From JAEUIV01 sp033763795 (GTDB lineage: Bacteria; Planctomycetota; Phycisphaerae; Phycisphaerales; UBA1924), in assembly GCA_033763795.1 (NCBI GenBank), contig JANRJV010000011.1:62001-126000 (forward strand): DNA of 64,000 nt, read 5' to 3'. The notes under the pieces were generated by a model. It was not told where the DNA came from and searched no databases. It was given only the letters and a program-made list of their open reading frames with translations. Each line of letters opens with the position of its first letter. Within the stretch, counting starts at the first letter, position 1. Position numbers and translations under genes: made by a program. Positions 42,882 to 52,178 of the stretch are shown one piece after another.

Positions 42882-44597
42882 ATGGCAATGACCCGGAAAA
42901 AGCTCGGCGAGATCCTCGTCTCCGCGGGCAACATCACGCCTGAACAGCTCGCCGCCGCCCTCGCAGCCCAGAAGGGCTCGGGCAAGCGCATCGGCGAGGT
43001 CCTCATCGACCAGGGCGCCGCCAAGGAAGACGACGTCGCCCGCGCCCTCGCCAAGCAGTTCGGCTTCGAGTACGTCGACCCCGCCGACCCCAAGATCGCC
43101 GCCAGCGTCGACCTCAAGGCCATCCCCGACGAGCTCGTCAAGAAGCACCTGATCCTGCCCATGGGCAAGGACAAGGGCAAGCTGCGCCTCATCGTCCACG
43201 ATCCCAAGGACCTGGAACTGCTCGACATGCTCCGCTTCCGCCTGAACGCGGAGCTGGACATCCGCCTGGCCTCGCGGGGCCGCATCAAGATGTTCCTCGA
43301 GCAGAAGGGCGAGAAGCCCCGCATGGTCGAGCCAACGGGCTCGCTCGTCACCAGCTCCATCGACAAGTCGATGGACAAGAGCGTCGACAGCTCGATCGAC
43401 CAGGCCGCCGAGAGCGCCCCGATCATCAAGCTCTGCTCGCGCATTATCATCGAGGCGGTCAAGGGACGCGCCTCGGACATCCACATCGAACCGATGGCCG
43501 ACCGCGTGCGCCTCCGCTACCGCATCGACGGCGTGTGCATCGAGCGCGACAACCTCCCCAAGCGCATGCAGAACGCCGTCCTCACCCGCTTCAAGCTGAT
43601 GGCCGGCATGAACATCGCCGAGAAGCGGGTCCCCCAGGACGGCCGCATCAAGATGCCCATCGATGACAAGGTCATCGACTTCCGCGTCTCCGCCTGTCCC
43701 GCCTACCACGGCGAGTCCGTCGTCCTCCGCGTCCTCCGCCCAGACTCGGTCCGCCTGGGCCTCGAGAACATCGGCTTCGAGGCCGACAACCTCGAAGTCT
43801 TCCACAAGATCATCCGCAGGCCCAACGGCATCTTCCTCGTCACCGGGCCCACGGGCTCGGGCAAGACCACCACCCTCTACTCCGCCCTCGACATCCTCAA
43901 CCGCCCCGACAAGAAGATCATCACCGCCGAAGACCCCATCGAGTACGCCTTCACTGGCATCAACCAGTGTCAGGTCCGCGAGTCGATCGGGCTCACCTTC
44001 GCCAGCGTGCTCCGCGCCATGCTCCGCCAGGCGCCCAACATCATCCTCGTCGGCGAGATCCGCGATAAGGAAGTCGCCGAGGTCGCCATCCAGGCCGCCC
44101 TCACCGGCCACCTCGTCTTCTCCACCCTCCACACCAACGACGCCCCCAGCGCCATCACCCGACTCATCGACATGGGCGTCAAGCCCTTCCTCGTCGCCTC
44201 GTCCATCCAGGCGGTCCTCGCCCAGCGGCTCATCCGCATCCTCTGCCCCAAGTGCAAGCAGGAGGACCCCGCTCCGGACCCCAAGTTCCTCAAGCTCGTG
44301 GGCATCACGGACGAGGACCGCGCACGCCACACCATCTTCCGCGCCGTGGGCTGCGACGCCTGCAACGGGACCGGCTACCGCGGCCGCCGCGCCATCTTCG
44401 AGCTCATGTCCATGAACTCCGAGATCCGCGACCTCGCCTTCAGAAAAGAGCCCGTCAGCCTCATCCGCCGCGCCGCCATCGCCAACGGCATGCGCACCCT
44501 CGTCTACGACGGCAAGCTCAAGATCCTCAAAGGCCTCACCACCCCCGACGAGATCGCCCGCATGGCCCAGGTCGAGGGCGTCCCCGCCGCCGACTGA
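42882..44597 (+). CDS. PilB/GspE-type assembly ATPase 1 with MshEN domain
   Basis: A 571-residue secretion/pilus assembly ATPase that drives pseudopilin polymerisation at the inner membrane. The N-terminal MshEN domain has both 24-residue repeats: K-L-G-E-I-L-V at about 7-30, five residues, then R-I-G-E-V-L-I at about 36-59. These repeats bind cyclic di-GMP in characterised relatives. Then come Walker A GPTGSGKTT near residue 325, an Asp box (ITAEDPIEY), Walker B (IILVGEIRDKE), a His box (STLHTNDAPS) and a four-Cys zinc site (CPKC...CDAC). It differs from the second ATPase throughout, so it is not a recent copy. No Shine-Dalgarno sequence is seen. Confidence 0.92.
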   Translation: MAMTRKKLGEILVSAGNITPEQLAAALAAQKGSGKRIGEVLIDQGAAKEDDVARALAKQFGFEYVDPADPKIAASVDLKAIPDELVKKHLILPMGKDKGKLRLIVHDPKDLELLDMLRFRLNAELDIRLASRGRIKMFLEQKGEKPRMVEPTGSLVTSSIDKSMDKSVDSSIDQAAESAPIIKLCSRIIIEAVKGRASDIHIEPMADRVRLRYRIDGVCIERDNLPKRMQNAVLTRFKLMAGMNIAEKRVPQDGRIKMPIDDKVIDFRVSACPAYHGESVVLRVLRPDSVRLGLENIGFEADNLEVFHKIIRRPNGIFLVTGPTGSGKTTTLYSALDILNRPDKKIITAEDPIEYAFTGINQCQVRESIGLTFASVLRAMLRQAPNIILVGEIRDKEVAEVAIQAALTGHLVFSTLHTNDAPSAITRLIDMGVKPFLVASSIQAVLAQRLIRILCPKCKQEDPAPDPKFLKLVGITDEDRARHTIFRAVGCDACNGTGYRGRRAIFELMSMNSEIRDLAFRKEPVSLIRRAAIANGMRTLVYDGKLKILKGLTTPDEIARMAQVEGVPAAD

Positions 44598-44705
44598 TCG
44601 GCGCGTCGCTCAACGCCCCGCCCGCCGGCCTGAATATGGTTCGTCTCACCCTCGGCGTCACGCCGCTCGCCGCCGCGTCCGCCGAACACATCCGAGAGTG
44701 CCCCC

Positions 44706-45824
44706 ATGTCGACCATGCAGATCGACCGTCTCCTCGACACCGTCATCAAGCTCAACGCCTCGGACCTGCACCTCACAGTGGGCAGAAAGCCCACGCTCCG
44801 CCTCCACGGCGGCCTCAAGAACCTCGACACCAAGGTCCTCGACTCCGATGACATGGTGACCCTCATGAAGGCCATCACCCCCGAGCGCTCCCAGCAGGAA
44901 CTGCAGGAAGTGGGGGGCTGCGACTTCGGCTTCGCCTACGGCACCGAGGGCCGCTTCCGCGTCTCGGTCTTCCGCCAGCGTGGCGACCTGGCCATCGTCT
45001 GCCGACTCATCCCCAACAAGCTGCTCACCTTCGAGCAGATCGGCCTCCCCGAGATGTGCCGCGAGCTCATCCGCCGACCCCGCGGCATGTTCCTCGTCAC
45101 CGGGCCCACCGGCTCGGGCAAGACGACCTCGCTCGCCACCATGATCGACTACATCAACATGAACTACGAGAAGCACATCATCACGATGGAAGACCCCATC
45201 GAGTACTACCACTATCACAAGAAGGGCATCATCAACCAGCGCGAGGTGGGCAACGACGTCCCCAGCTTCTCCGAAGCCCTCCGCCGCGCCCTCCGCCAGA
45301 ACCCCGACACCATCCTCGTCGGTGAAATGCGCGACCTCGAGACCATCGAGGCCGCCATGCGTGCCGCCGAGACCGGCCACCTCGTCTTCGGCACCCTCCA
45401 CACCACAGGCGCCGCCAAGACCATCGACCGAATCGTCGACGCCTTCCCCGTCACCCAGCAGAACCAGATCCGCGTCCAGCTCTCGACCGCCCTCCTGTGC
45501 GTCCTCAGCCAGGTGCTCCTCCCCCGGGTGGACACCAAGGGCATGGTCGCCGCCTACGAGTTCCTCGTGGTAACCCCCGCCATCGCCAACCTCATCCGCG
45601 ACAACAAATCTTTCCGAATCGACTCGGCCATCCAGACCGGGAAGAAGTTCGGCATGCAGCTCCTCGACGAGCACCTCTGGTCGCTTTACACCTCGGGCAA
45701 GATCGCCGCCGAGGAGATGGTCGACAAGGCCAAGAACCCCATCGACTTGCGCGACCGCGTCCACAAGATGGGCCGCCAGGTCGGCCGCGCCGAGCTCGAC
45801 ATCGTCGAAGAGAAGTCCGGTTGA
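44706..45824 (+). CDS. pilT: Pilus retraction ATPase PilT
   Basis: A 372-residue hexameric ATPase that powers pilus disassembly. Seen: an N-terminal PAS-like domain opening LNASDLHLTVGRKP; Walker A GPTGSGKTTS near residue 138; Asp box ITMEDPIEY; Walker B TILVGEMRD; and His box GTLHTTGAAKTIDR. The C-terminal NLIRDNKSFRIDSAIQTG stretch corresponds to the AIRNLIRE retraction motif region. There is no zinc site, as expected for PilT. It lies between two assembly ATPases, which links the cluster to a retractable type IV pilus rather than a pure secretion system. Confidence 0.93.
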   Translation: MSTMQIDRLLDTVIKLNASDLHLTVGRKPTLRLHGGLKNLDTKVLDSDDMVTLMKAITPERSQQELQEVGGCDFGFAYGTEGRFRVSVFRQRGDLAIVCRLIPNKLLTFEQIGLPEMCRELIRRPRGMFLVTGPTGSGKTTSLATMIDYINMNYEKHIITMEDPIEYYHYHKKGIINQREVGNDVPSFSEALRRALRQNPDTILVGEMRDLETIEAAMRAAETGHLVFGTLHTTGAAKTIDRIVDAFPVTQQNQIRVQLSTALLCVLSQVLLPRVDTKGMVAAYEFLVVTPAIANLIRDNKSFRIDSAIQTGKKFGMQLLDEHLWSLYTSGKIAAEEMVDKAKNPIDLRDRVHKMGRQVGRAELDIVEEKSG

Positions 45825-45908
45825 TGATCGGGTTCCCGATCGGCCCGCTCGCCGGCATCTGATCGGTATCTGGGTGTATCGCCAGACGGGTGTCGTGACG
45901 ATAAGGTA

Positions 45909-45930
45909 TTGTGTTTTCACAACCTATGGT
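45909..45930. promoter_or_regulatory. AT-rich patch with TTGTG-TTTT-CACAA repeat before ATPase 2
   Basis: A perfect 5+5 inverted repeat with a T4 loop (45909-45922) is followed by TATGGT (45925-45930). This is the most AT-rich patch in the pilus cluster. It is the likely promoter or operator region for the second ATPase gene at 46016, but no clear -35 is seen. Confidence 0.4.
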
Positions 45931-46015
45931 GCATCCTCTGCAGAACCGCTGCGGATAGTCGCTGCCGATCCGGGCCTGATCGGCGATCCCGCGGAAGCGC
46001 GTTCTCGGAAGCACC

Positions 46016-47779
46016 ATGCACGTCGATCCATCCGAACTCAAGCAACGCAAGATCGGACGCATCCTCACCAAGCTGGGGAAGGTGTCGCGCGAGACCGTGC
46101 ACGAAGCGCTCGCCATCCAGCAGAGCCGGCAGGTGAAGGTCCTGCTGGGTCAACTGCTCGTCGAGCTCGGGCACATCACCCAGCGCGACGTCAACGAAGC
46201 CCTCGCCGGTCAGGCGGGAATGGCCTACGTCGATCTTGACGCCTTCCAGCTCGATGACCAGACCAAGGCGTCGCTCCCCGCCCAGACCGCGCTCGCCTAT
46301 CAGGTCATCCCCATCGCGTTCGATCCCAAGACGCGCTCGATCAAGATCGCGCTCAAGTCTCCCCAGAACTTCCGCGCGGTCGACGACCTCCGCACCCTGA
46401 TGGGCTTCAAGGTCGAGGCCGTTGTGGCGGACGACAAGAAGGTCGACGAGCTCCTCCAGAAGCACTACGCGGGGCAGCGGGCCTCCGTGGGCGACCTCGT
46501 CAGCGAGATGGCCTCCGACGCCAAGCTCTCCAAGCTCGCCAAGACCGGGGCGGCGGCCGGGGCCGCGGGCGGCGCGTCCATCGACCTCGACGCCGTCATG
46601 GACGCGGCTCAGGACAACAAGGTCATCCAGCTCCTGAACCTCGTCCTCCTGCAGGCCATCAAGGACAAGGCCTCCGACATCCACTTCGAGCCCTTCGAGG
46701 ACGAGTTCAAGATGCGCTACCGCATCGACGGCGTCCTCTACGAGATGGTCCCGCCCCCCAAGCACCTGGGCCCCGCCATCACCAGCCGCGTCAAGGTCAT
46801 GGCGAACCTCGACATCGCCGAACGCCGACTCCCCCAGGACGGCCGCGTCGAGCTCACCGTCGGCGGAAACCCCGTCGACCTCCGCGTCGCCGTCCTCCCC
46901 ACGATGTACGGCGAGAGCGTCGTCATGCGCGTCCTCGACAGATCAAACGTCGAGCTCTCGCTCGACCGCGTCGGGCTCTCTCCCGAAAACCTGGAGATCG
47001 TCCGCTCCGTCATCAACCGCCCCAACGGGATCGTCATCGTCACGGGCCCCACCGGCTCGGGCAAGACGACCACGCTCTACGCCGCCCTCGCCGAGCTCAA
47101 CGACGTCGAGACCAAGATCCTCACCGCCGAGGACCCCGTCGAGTACGACATCGACGGGCTCGTCCAGTGCCAGATCAACAACGAGGCGGGCCTGACCTTC
47201 GCCAAGTGCCTCCGCAGCTTCCTCCGCCAGGACCCCGACATCATCCTCGTCGGTGAGATCCGCGACCTCGAGACCGCGCAGATCGCCGTGCAGGCCTCGC
47301 TGACGGGCCACCTCGTCTTCTCCACGCTGCACACCAACGACGCCCCCAGCTCCATCGTCCGTCTGCTGGACCTGGGGCTCGAGGCGTTCCTCCTGACCGC
47401 GACGATCGAGGCGATCATCGCCCAGCGACTGGTCCGCACCGTCTGCCCCAAGTGCCGCGAGGCCTACGACCCGACCGAGGAGCAGCTGATGGAGCTGGAC
47501 CTCAGCCCGCAGGCCGTGCTGGGCAAGAAGTTCTTCCGGGGCAGAGGCTGCGACAACTGCCACGGCTCGGGGTACCGCGGCCGGACCGCGCTCTTCGAGA
47601 TCATGGCCATGGACGACACGCTCCGCGACCTCGTGATGAAGCAGGCGAGCACCGCCGTCATCAAGGACGAGGCCCGCAAGCGCGGCATGCGCACGCTCCG
47701 CGAATCGGGGCTGCGCGCCATCTACGAGGGTCTCACAACGATCGACGAGGTCGTGCGCGAGACGGTGCTGGAAGACTAA
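46016..47779 (+). CDS. PilB/GspE-type assembly ATPase 2 with MshEN domain
   Basis: A 587-residue assembly ATPase. The N-terminal MshEN domain again has two repeats (KIGRILTKLGKVS from about 12 and LLGQLLVELGHIT from about 42) and should be able to bind cyclic di-GMP. A Lys/Ala/Gly-rich linker near 175-195 is followed by the ATPase core: SDIHFEP, Walker A GPTGSGKTT near 345, ITAEDPVEY-type Asp box (LTAEDPVEY), IILVGEIRDLE and STLHTNDAPS. A CPKC...CDNC zinc site comes last. It is directly followed by the GspF gene and the pseudopilins, so it is the probable motor of that set. GGAAG precedes the ATG. Confidence 0.92.
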   Translation: MHVDPSELKQRKIGRILTKLGKVSRETVHEALAIQQSRQVKVLLGQLLVELGHITQRDVNEALAGQAGMAYVDLDAFQLDDQTKASLPAQTALAYQVIPIAFDPKTRSIKIALKSPQNFRAVDDLRTLMGFKVEAVVADDKKVDELLQKHYAGQRASVGDLVSEMASDAKLSKLAKTGAAAGAAGGASIDLDAVMDAAQDNKVIQLLNLVLLQAIKDKASDIHFEPFEDEFKMRYRIDGVLYEMVPPPKHLGPAITSRVKVMANLDIAERRLPQDGRVELTVGGNPVDLRVAVLPTMYGESVVMRVLDRSNVELSLDRVGLSPENLEIVRSVINRPNGIVIVTGPTGSGKTTTLYAALAELNDVETKILTAEDPVEYDIDGLVQCQINNEAGLTFAKCLRSFLRQDPDIILVGEIRDLETAQIAVQASLTGHLVFSTLHTNDAPSSIVRLLDLGLEAFLLTATIEAIIAQRLVRTVCPKCREAYDPTEEQLMELDLSPQAVLGKKFFRGRGCDNCHGSGYRGRTALFEIMAMDDTLRDLVMKQASTAVIKDEARKRGMRTLRESGLRAIYEGLTTIDEVVRETVLED

Positions 47780-47819
47780 CGGTCTGGCCGCGCCTGCCAG
47801 CGGCCCGGAGTGACAAGGG

Positions 47820-49094
47820 ATGCCTACGTTCCAGTACGAGGCCCTCGATAAGTCGGGCAAGCGTCAGAAGGGCACCGTGGAGGCCGCCAGCAGCGAGGAG
47901 GCCATCCAGCGGATCAAGCTCCAGCAGCTGTACCCCACGACGGTCAGCGAGGTGAAGGGGAAGAAGTCGGGCAAGGCGGCCCCCGCCCCCGTCAAGAAGA
48001 AGAAGGGCGGCTTCAGCATCGGCCGCGTCAAGGCCAAGCAGCTCACCGTCTTCACACGCCAGCTCTCCACCCTGCAGGACGCCGGCCTCCCGCTCCTCCG
48101 CTCGCTGCAGATCCTCGAAGCGCAGCAGCGCCCAGGGAAGCTCAAGACCGTCCTCCTGGGCGTCGTGGAAGAGGTCGAGGGCGGCGCGTCGCTCTCCGAA
48201 GCCATGAGCAAGCAGCCCAAGGGCTTCGACACCCTCTACTGCAAGATGGTCGCCGCGGGCGAGGTCGGCGGCGTGCTCGACGTCATCCTCCAGCGACTCG
48301 CCGACTTCATGGAGAAGGCCCAGCGACTCAAGAGCAAGGTCGTCGGCGCCATGATCTACCCCGTCGCCGTCATCATCGTCGCCCTCGCGATCGTGACCGG
48401 CATCATGTACTTCATCATCCCGAAGTTCCAGGAGATCTTCGCGGACTTCGGCGTCGAGCTGCCCCTCCTCACCAACCTGCTCATCCGCGCCAGCGATTGG
48501 GTCGCCGGCAACTATCCCACCAAGGGCGCCATGATGATGCCCGGCGCCGTCTACCTCGCCGCCGCTCCCTTCGTCATCTTCTTCGTGCTCAAGATGGTCC
48601 GCAAGACCAAGTACGGCAAGGCCTTCCTCGACTCGCTCCTGCTGTTCATCCCCGTCATCGGGCCGCTGGTCCGCAAGACCGTCATCGCCCGCTTCACGCG
48701 CACGCTGGGAACGCTCGTCGCCGCGGGCGTCCCCATCCTCGAAGCCGTCACCATCACCAAGGAGACCAGCGGCAACTACGTCTTCGAGAAGGCGCTCGGC
48801 AAGGTCCACGACTCCATCCGCGAGGGCGAGAGCTTCGCCGGGCCCCTCCGCGAGTCGAAGACCTGCGACGCCATCGTCGTCAACATGATCGACGTCGGCG
48901 AAGAGACCGGCGACCTCGACACCATGCTCCTCAAGATCGCCGACAACTACGACGAGGAGGTCGACATCGCCGTCGGCGGCCTCATCAAGCTCATCGAGCC
49001 CATGCTCGTCGTCGGTCTGGGCGGCCTGATCGGAACCATCGTCGTCGCCATGTTCCTCCCACTCGTCGCCATGATCGAGAGCCTCCAGAAGTGA
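47820..49094 (+). CDS. gspF: GspF/PilC inner-membrane platform protein
   Basis: A 424-residue polytopic protein that couples the cytosolic ATPase to pseudopilin assembly. An N-terminal domain (FQYEALDKSGKRQKGTVEA, split after KRQ) and a Lys-rich linker at 42-65 precede two T2SSF domains, each with a typical segment (LQDAGLPLLRSL and LVAAGVPILEAV). Three membrane helices lie near 180-205, 240-265 and 385-410. The stop overlaps the GTG start of the first pseudopilin (GTGA), so translation is coupled. Confidence 0.92.
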   Translation: MPTFQYEALDKSGKRQKGTVEAASSEEAIQRIKLQQLYPTTVSEVKGKKSGKAAPAPVKKKKGGFSIGRVKAKQLTVFTRQLSTLQDAGLPLLRSLQILEAQQRPGKLKTVLLGVVEEVEGGASLSEAMSKQPKGFDTLYCKMVAAGEVGGVLDVILQRLADFMEKAQRLKSKVVGAMIYPVAVIIVALAIVTGIMYFIIPKFQEIFADFGVELPLLTNLLIRASDWVAGNYPTKGAMMMPGAVYLAAAPFVIFFVLKMVRKTKYGKAFLDSLLLFIPVIGPLVRKTVIARFTRTLGTLVAAGVPILEAVTITKETSGNYVFEKALGKVHDSIREGESFAGPLRESKTCDAIVVNMIDVGEETGDLDTMLLKIADNYDEEVDIAVGGLIKLIEPMLVVGLGGLIGTIVVAMFLPLVAMIESLQK

Positions 49095-50221
49095 TCCCCC
49101 GTCACCGAGCGACAACCCCCGCCCCCGCCCGCGCCGCGCGCGGCTTCACGATCATCGAGCTGATCGTCGTCGTGGGCATCATCGCCGTCATCGCGGGGAT
49201 CCTGCTCGCGACCTTCGGCCGGGTCCGCAACGCCTCCCAGCGCGGCGCCGACGAACGCTTCAACTCCACCATCGGGCAGGCGGTCCAGGCCTTCGAGCGC
49301 GATCTCCGCTACCTCCCGCCCCTGCTCATCCCCCGAGCCGCCGCGCTCGCGGACGTCGTCGCCGTGGGCGAGCTCACCCCCGGCAACAACGCCGAGGTCG
49401 GGGTCCCCGACGCCATGTTCTCAACCCCCGCGGACCTGCGCACCGCGCTCGACCGCGCCCGCTACGGCAGCGAGTTCTCACTCGCCGCCTACCTCATGGG
49501 AACCGGAGACATCAACAACTCCGAGGCCACCGCCGACGAAACGCTGGGCCGCAACGACGACGAGGACGACGGCCTCGCCGGCCCCGGCATCCGCGACCCC
49601 GGGCCCGACCGCTCGTGGGGCGGCGCCGCCGACCGCGTCGCTCAGCGCAACACCCCGGGCAGTGCCATCAAGACCGGCCGCACCTTCGGCCCGTACCTCG
49701 ACCCCGCCCAGCTCGCCGGCAACATCAAGCTCGACACACGCACCGGCCTCTTCAAGTTCGTCGACGCCCACGGCCAGCCCGTCCGCTACTACACGGGCTG
49801 GCCCAAGCGCTCCCGCACCGGCGGCCAGCCCCAGCCCAGCATCGATCACACGCCCATCGAGCTCCGCACCGCCGCGGCCGTCGAAGCACAGATCGACGCC
49901 GGCGGCACCCCCAACCTCGACCTCGAGCGCGGCGTCTTCAACGCTCCGTTCATGATCGTCTCCGCCGGCAAGCCCCAGGCCTTCGAGCCCAACGGAACAG
50001 CCATCCCATTCTTCGGCGACCGCAAGCGCGACGCCGCCGAACTCTCCGCCGCACTCGCCCTCATCGATTACGGGGCCAACCGCCCCTTCAACATCGGCGA
50101 TCTCTCGCTCATCAACGAGTGCGACACGGCGTGGGTCCCCCCCGGAGAGCTCACGGGCGAAACCGAGGAGCGCCAGACCCTCCTCGACGATCTGCTCTCC
50201 AACGTGAGGTTCGTGCCGTGA
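49091..50221 (+). CDS. Pseudopilin 1 (type II secretion/type IV pilus-like)
   Basis: A 376-residue prepilin-like protein. The class III signal is clear: a basic leader ending at Gly18, then F-T-I-I-E-L with Glu at mature position 5, followed by a hydrophobic helix (IVVVGIIAVIAGILLATF). The globular part is large for a pseudopilin and rich in Asp, Arg and Pro, including an acidic GRNDDEDDG loop. The GTG start overlaps the gspF stop by four bases. A prepilin peptidase should cut after Gly18; none is encoded in the window. Confidence 0.87.
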   Translation: MIPRHRATTPAPARAARGFTIIELIVVVGIIAVIAGILLATFGRVRNASQRGADERFNSTIGQAVQAFERDLRYLPPLLIPRAAALADVVAVGELTPGNNAEVGVPDAMFSTPADLRTALDRARYGSEFSLAAYLMGTGDINNSEATADETLGRNDDEDDGLAGPGIRDPGPDRSWGGAADRVAQRNTPGSAIKTGRTFGPYLDPAQLAGNIKLDTRTGLFKFVDAHGQPVRYYTGWPKRSRTGGQPQPSIDHTPIELRTAAAVEAQIDAGGTPNLDLERGVFNAPFMIVSAGKPQAFEPNGTAIPFFGDRKRDAAELSAALALIDYGANRPFNIGDLSLINECDTAWVPPGELTGETEERQTLLDDLLSNVRFVP

Positions 50222-51015
50222 TGACGACCCACCCTCCCGTCAGCATGCGCCCCCGCGCCCGCCGGGCCTTCACGCTCATCGAGATCCTCGTTGTCGCGGC
50301 GGTCATCGTCGTCCTGCTCGCGATCGTCGCGGGCGTAGGCGTCGCCGTTCTCAACCGCCAGCAGGGGACCGCCACGTCGCAGGTCCTCTCGACGCTCGAC
50401 CGCGCCCTCGACGAATACATGCAGACCGCCGGCAACGGCGCTCCCCCCAAGTACTCCCGCGCCGACTACGTCGAAGTCCCGGGCCCGTCGGTCGTCCTGG
50501 GCGATTCCAAGTACTTCCGCGACTTCGGCTCCGCCGGCACCTCCTACCCCATCCGCCCCGACGCCGCCGTCTTCGTCCGCCAGACCATCGGCGCCGGCCG
50601 CGTGCAGGACATCATTCAAGGCATAGGCGAGCGCTTCCTCCGCCTCACCACAACCCCCGGCCAGGGCGCCGTCTCGGGCCGCGACATCGACCCCACTCCG
50701 TCCATCGTCGACCTCTGGGCCAAGGAGGACTGGGTCGCCCCCTTCGACCCCGCCACAAGCTCGGGCGACACCAACCAGTCGCTCATCTACTACGTCCATC
50801 CCAACAACCTGCTCGCCCAGGAGCTCTACGGACGCTGCGTCAACGGCCGGCCCTACTTCATGTCCGCCGGGCCCGACCGGAAGTACGGCCTGCGCTCCGA
50901 GTTCCCCGCCAGCGCCACAAAGGACGAGGTCGAGAACGCCCTCAAGGACAACGTCTACTCCTACGCCGTCGGACCCGCCAACCTCACGCAGGACTTCTTC
51001 GACGGGTACCGCTGA
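50221..51015 (+). CDS. Pseudopilin 2
   Basis: A 264-residue prepilin-like protein. The cleavage site has Ala16 in place of Gly: R-R-A|F-T-L-I-E, with Glu at mature position 5, then the helix ILVVAAVIVVLLAIVAGVGVAV. Ala at -1 is tolerated by some prepilin peptidases but is uncommon. The ATG shares one base with the stop of pseudopilin 1 (TGATG), so the two are coupled. A C-terminal SAGPDRKYG motif resembles the tail of GspG-type major pseudopilins, which makes this the best candidate for the major subunit. Confidence 0.85.
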   Translation: MTTHPPVSMRPRARRAFTLIEILVVAAVIVVLLAIVAGVGVAVLNRQQGTATSQVLSTLDRALDEYMQTAGNGAPPKYSRADYVEVPGPSVVLGDSKYFRDFGSAGTSYPIRPDAAVFVRQTIGAGRVQDIIQGIGERFLRLTTTPGQGAVSGRDIDPTPSIVDLWAKEDWVAPFDPATSSGDTNQSLIYYVHPNNLLAQELYGRCVNGRPYFMSAGPDRKYGLRSEFPASATKDEVENALKDNVYSYAVGPANLTQDFFDGYR

Positions 51016-52178
51016 TGCCCACAGTGCGCACGACCATCCCGTTCCGCTCCCGCGGCTTCACCATCCTCGAGCTGCTGGTTGTCATCTCCATCATCCTCGT
51101 CGTCATCGCCTCCATCCTCCCCGCGTTCGGCCGCCTCATCGAGAGCCAGAACTACACCTCCGCCATCAACTCCGTCACCGCGACGCTCGGCAGCGCCCGC
51201 GCCCTGGCCATCAGCTCGGGCCGGCGCACTGGAGTCGTCTTCCTGTGGGACGAAGAACGCGAGCGCATGCGCCTCGAAGTCGTCCAGTACAACGCTCCGG
51301 GCTCGCTCCATTACTGGGCCACCCGCAGCAGCCAGTACGCCGACGCCTTCGTGCCCGCCCCGAACATCGTGCCCGTCGAGCTCCCGCCGCGCATCGGAGT
51401 CTTCGGCCTCGCCCCCGTCTCCCTACGCCGCCCCGATCTCGACCCGCAGGCCGCGTCCATCTCCGACCTCAACAATCCCCTCACATCGCAGTGGGAGTGG
51501 TACGGCGGCGATGTGATCGACGGCGATGACAACGACCCAGCCAACGACAGGCTCCTGTGGATTTTCCCCAGGAACGATCCGCGCATCTTCACGCCCCGCC
51601 GAGACTCGCGCGACCTGGGAATCGACCCCTGGGCACGCATCCTGGGACAGCCTACCGACGGCTCCATCACCGACTCCGAGGCCCAGCTCGCTCTCTGGAA
51701 CGCCACCACCTTCTTCGTTCAGTTCGACGAGCGCGGCACCGCCGTCGCCGTTGCCCGCGACGGACGGGACGTCTCCAACGCCTACCTCGAGTTCCTCAAC
51801 GAGCCGCGCGACCGCTCCGACCCGGATTCGCTCCCCTACGACAGCCCCTACACCTTCGACCCCTGGGGCAACGGCCCTGGCGTGCAGCAATCAGCCGTCG
51901 CCCAGGACCGCCGCGAGCGCAACCCCGAGGTGATGCTGCGCTCCGCCGATCAGTTCGCCGTCGTGGACTTGGGCCGCATGGTCGACGCCGTCGGCTCCGC
52001 CCGCGCCTGGCTCGTCCGCCCCGAATCGTCGCGGGCCCCGCAGCCCCTCTGGCTCGCCGACGCCGGGCTCTTCGACGACGAGCTGGCCCGCGAGGTCAGC
52101 CGCTGGATCGACCTCAACGCCGAGATCATCACCTTCAACCGCTTCAGCGGGAACGTCATTCGGAGGTCCCCGCAATGA
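51015..52178 (+). CDS. Pseudopilin 3 (GspH-like)
   Basis: A 387-residue prepilin-like protein. Signal: R-S-R-G14|F-T-I-L-E-L, then VVISIILVVIASILPAFGRL. The following segment (NSVTATLGSARALAISSGRRTGVVF) resembles GspH/FimT minor pseudopilins, which have an SAR-A-A-ISSG-like start to the globular domain. The ATG shares one base with the previous stop (TGATG). An acidic loop (DGDDNDPAND) lies near residues 172-182. The protein is about twice the usual GspH length. Confidence 0.85.
   Translation: MPTVRTTIPFRSRGFTILELLVVISIILVVIASILPAFGRLIESQNYTSAINSVTATLGSARALAISSGRRTGVVFLWDEERERMRLEVVQYNAPGSLHYWATRSSQYADAFVPAPNIVPVELPPRIGVFGLAPVSLRRPDLDPQAASISDLNNPLTSQWEWYGGDVIDGDDNDPANDRLLWIFPRNDPRIFTPRRDSRDLGIDPWARILGQPTDGSITDSEAQLALWNATTFFVQFDERGTAVAVARDGRDVSNAYLEFLNEPRDRSDPDSLPYDSPYTFDPWGNGPGVQQSAVAQDRRERNPEVMLRSADQFAVVDLGRMVDAVGSARAWLVRPESSRAPQPLWLADAGLFDDELAREVSRWIDLNAEIITFNRFSGNVIRRSPQ

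Noticed and set aside
45826..45841. Hairpin GATCGGG-TT-CCCGATC after pilT as a terminator
   Set aside because: The stem is perfect, but the loop is only two bases and no T run follows.
45895..45923. AT-rich sequence resembling a dif site (GTGACGATAA...)
   Set aside because: Only the left arm resembles a XerC arm, and the right half does not match a XerD arm. It also lies more than 10 kb right of the skew switch. A promoter or operator for ATPase 2 is simpler.
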